Assembly: GCF_000964545.1 (NCBI RefSeq)
Contig: NZ_BBVD01000026.1
Span: 1 to 34,711, forward strand
Source of the DNA: Comamonas thiooxydans
GTDB lineage: Bacteria; Pseudomonadota; Gammaproteobacteria; Burkholderiales; Burkholderiaceae_C
Direction of reading: 5' to 3'
DNA length: 34,711 nt
Shown piece after piece: positions 33,079-34,711 of the stretch; position 1 is the first letter of the stretch, and every line of letters begins with the position of its first letter. The notes beneath the pieces were generated by a model. That model saw only the letters and a program-made list of their open reading frames with translations, was not told the origin of the DNA and did not search any database. The position numbers were made by a program, and so were the translations under genes.

Positions 33079-34047
33079 TTACTTGACCACGGTAGCGGCG
33101 GACTTGATCAGCGCGTCGGACAGCTTCACGCCTTGCTTTTCAGCGGCGCCGGGGTTCACGAACAGTTCCATCTTGGTAGAGACTTCGGGCTTGATGTCGC
33201 CGGGCTTCTCGCCCTTGAGAATACGCGCCACCATGCGGCCTGTCTGTTCGCCCAGATCGCGGTAGTTGATGCCGTAAGCGGCCACGGCGCCACGCTTGAC
33301 GGAGTCGGTGTCAGACGCCACCAGAGGAATCTTGGCGTCCTGGCCAACCTTGACCAGCGATTCGTAGGCCGACACCACGTTGTTGTCGGTGTTGGTGTAG
33401 ATCACGTCCACCTTGCCTACCAGCGAGCGTGCGGCGCTGGAGACGTCCACCGAGCGGGGAGCTGCAGCCGTCACCAGAGTCCAGCCCATCTTGGGCAGCA
33501 GGGCCTGCAGTTCCTTCACGACCACGGCGGAGTTGGCTTCACCGGGGTTGTAGACCATGCCGATGCGCTTGGCATTGGGCACGACCTGCTTGACCAGATC
33601 CATCTGCTTGTCCAGGGCCAGCAGGTCGGAAACGCCGGTCACATTGTTCTTGGAGGGTTCCCAGCTGGCGACCAGCTTGGCGGCAACGGGGTCGGTCACG
33701 GCAGAGAACACGACCGGCACGGTCTTGGTCGACGCGATCACGGCCTGCGCGGAAGGCGTGGCGATGGCGACGATGGCATCGGGCTTGTCACCCACGAACT
33801 TGCGCGCGATCTGGGCAGCCGTACCGGTATTGCCCTGTGCACTCTGGTATTGCCACTTCAGGGACTTGCCTTCTTCGTAGCCGGCTGCCTTCAGGGCATC
33901 CTTGACGCCGTCGCGCACCGCATCCAGGGCGGGGTGTTCAACAATGGCGGTCACGGCCACGGACTTGGTATCGGCGGCATAGGCACCCGACATGGCGGAA
34001 ATTGCCAGGGCCAGTGCGCCCATGCGGGCCAAGGACAGCTGCTTCAT
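33079..34047 (-). CDS. ABC importer substrate-binding protein (PF04392, TrpX-like)
   Basis: Periplasmic binding protein of 322 residues. A Sec signal peptide (about 1-24, AYA-AD) leads into the PF04392 fold. The stretch VAVTAIVEHPALDAVRDGVK and the hinge-region segments VVFSAVTDPVAAKLV and IGMVYNPGEANS are characteristic. Ligand is not known; the Streptococcus homologue TrpX binds tryptophan. GGAGA lies eight bases before the ATG. It is first in the unit and followed by a terminator-like hairpin, consistent with high production relative to the membrane parts. Confidence 0.93.
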   Translation of the reverse strand: MKQLSLARMGALALAISAMSGAYAADTKSVAVTAIVEHPALDAVRDGVKDALKAAGYEEGKSLKWQYQSAQGNTGTAAQIARKFVGDKPDAIVAIATPSAQAVIASTKTVPVVFSAVTDPVAAKLVASWEPSKNNVTGVSDLLALDKQMDLVKQVVPNAKRIGMVYNPGEANSAVVVKELQALLPKMGWTLVTAAAPRSVDVSSAARSLVGKVDVIYTNTDNNVVSAYESLVKVGQDAKIPLVASDTDSVKRGAVAAYGINYRDLGEQTGRMVARILKGEKPGDIKPEVSTKMELFVNPGAAEKQGVKLSDALIKSAATVVK

Positions 34048-34502
34048 GTGTATCTCCAGCGTTTGTTGTGTGTTGCAGGTGAATTAAGACGGCAGTGCGT
34101 GATGCGCGTCGCCTCGCGGCAAAGTCTACTGCACCGATCTGGCTGTCTTCGCGATTGAGATAACCTTGTTTATCCCTATACGATGATCACGAAAAAATGG
34201 CATGAAAGCTGCGCAAAGCGCTAATTGGCAGGAGTTAGTGTGTGTGGAAGCAGGGCAATGGCGCGCAATATTGCGTTGAGCGGGGCCGGATTTTGGTTTT
34301 CTACTGCATTTTTCCTGCGCCTTGTGCGATATGGGCAGGCATATTGATGCAATTGCCTGTTTTTTGAACATTGCTCTTTATGCACCGGCAAGCGATCTTC
34401 ATTGAGTGATACGCGGCGATTGCGGTGGCATGCGTTTTTGCTGTGATGCTGCAAATTTGTGGGCATTTGGCAGCCTGCGTTGCTAAAAACATTCAGCCCA
34501 TG
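34048..34502. other. Intergenic region upstream of the ABC importer
   Basis: About 450 AT-rich bases with no convincing gene; frames at 34126-34371 and 34221-34550 look random. The importer promoter should lie near 34080-34200. A small dyad GATAA (34159-34163) / TTATC (34170-34174) is present there, but I cannot fix -35/-10 boxes. Confidence 0.45.
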
Positions 34503-34538
34503 AAAAAAGCCTGCGCAGCAATGGCTGGCGCAGGCTTT
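34503..34538 (-). terminator. Rho-independent terminator of etfQO
   Basis: AAAGCCTGCGC (34506-34516) pairs with GCGCAGGCTTT (34528-34538). On the minus strand the stem ends in a T-run. It lies about 50 bp after the stop codon of the partial gene at the right edge. Confidence 0.92.
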
Positions 34539-34589
34539 ATGGAGCAGCATCCGGAGCAGCTGCAGCCGCCGAATGCAATCGTGGACGGA

Positions 34590-34711
34590 TTACATACCTG
34601 AGTAGTTGGGGCCGCCGCCGCCTTCGGGTGTCACCCAGACGATGTTCTGTGTCGGGTCCTTGATGTCGCAGGTCTTGCAGTGCACGCAGTTCTGTGCATT
34701 GATCTGCAGGC
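34590..34711 (-). CDS. Electron transfer flavoprotein-ubiquinone oxidoreductase, C-terminal end
   Basis: The last 39 codons of a gene that continues beyond the right edge. The C-x2-C-x2-C motif (NCVHCKTCDIKDPTQNI) followed by W-V-T-P-E-G-G-G-G-P-N-Y is the C-terminal [4Fe-4S] segment of ETF-ubiquinone oxidoreductase (ETFDH/etfQO type). That enzyme passes electrons from fatty- and amino-acid dehydrogenases, via ETF, to ubiquinone at the inner membrane. Three of the four cluster cysteines are visible; the fourth lies upstream, outside the window. The stop is TAA at 34590-34592. Confidence 0.9.
   Translation of the reverse strand, partial: LQINAQNCVHCKTCDIKDPTQNIVWVTPEGGGGPNYSGM

Noticed and set aside
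34126..34550. Minus-strand frames in the gap before the ABC importer
   Set aside because: Composition is random-looking, and the frames cross the etfQO terminator.

Overview
The window looks like chromosomal DNA of a betaproteobacterium of the Comamonadaceae, most likely Comamonas or a close relative. This is an inference from the high-GC housekeeping genes, the gene neighbourhoods (smpB/ratA/rnfH next to guaB/guaA; gluQRS-trmB; etfQO near a TrpXYZ-type ABC transporter) and short dispersed repeats of a kind I associate with that family. No rRNA, tRNA, CRISPR array or complete insertion sequence was found.

Left part (1-6783) is sparsely coding, visibly less GC-rich and accessory in character. 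It holds a CSS-motif/EAL c-di-GMP phosphodiesterase, a cysteine-rich protein with two zinc-ribbon-like halves, a DUF2182 membrane protein paired with a DUF1326 protein, a small hypothetical protein and a pyridoxamine 5'-phosphate oxidase family enzyme. Long non-coding stretches with hairpins, a duplicated leader motif and a possible IS21-like end separate them.

From 6784 the sequence becomes a compact core region. guaB and guaA (GMP synthesis) run leftwards, with a PIN/Phd-type toxin-antitoxin pair inserted between them in the same orientation. To the right come a DUF4124 protein, rnfH/ratA, smpB, a DUF4259 protein, a small membrane protein and alaS. A leftward group encodes an FAD amine-oxidase-like protein, gluQRS and trmB; gluQRS carries an in-frame copy of a dispersed repeat.

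19858-22820 is a divergent LysR / pirin - DoxX - flavodoxin module with a clear palindrome between the regulator and pirin. Facing it, 22970-27221 is a leftward series: SulP transporter, GGDEF diguanylate cyclase, MinD/FlhG-like ATPase and the tRNA hydroxylase TrhO. Then come a DUF1329 secreted protein, the lysine permease lysP, a three-gene ABC importer (binding protein, permease, ATPase) with a terminator-like hairpin after the binding-protein gene, and the 3' end of etfQO at the right edge.

Most lone genes and gene groups end at a recognisable rho-independent terminator. The most interesting points are the toxin-antitoxin module inside guaBA, the repeat translated inside gluQRS, the uncharacterised DUF2182-DUF1326 pair, the c-di-GMP synthase paired with an FlhG-like ATPase, and the duplicated leader motif in front of two adjacent accessory genes.
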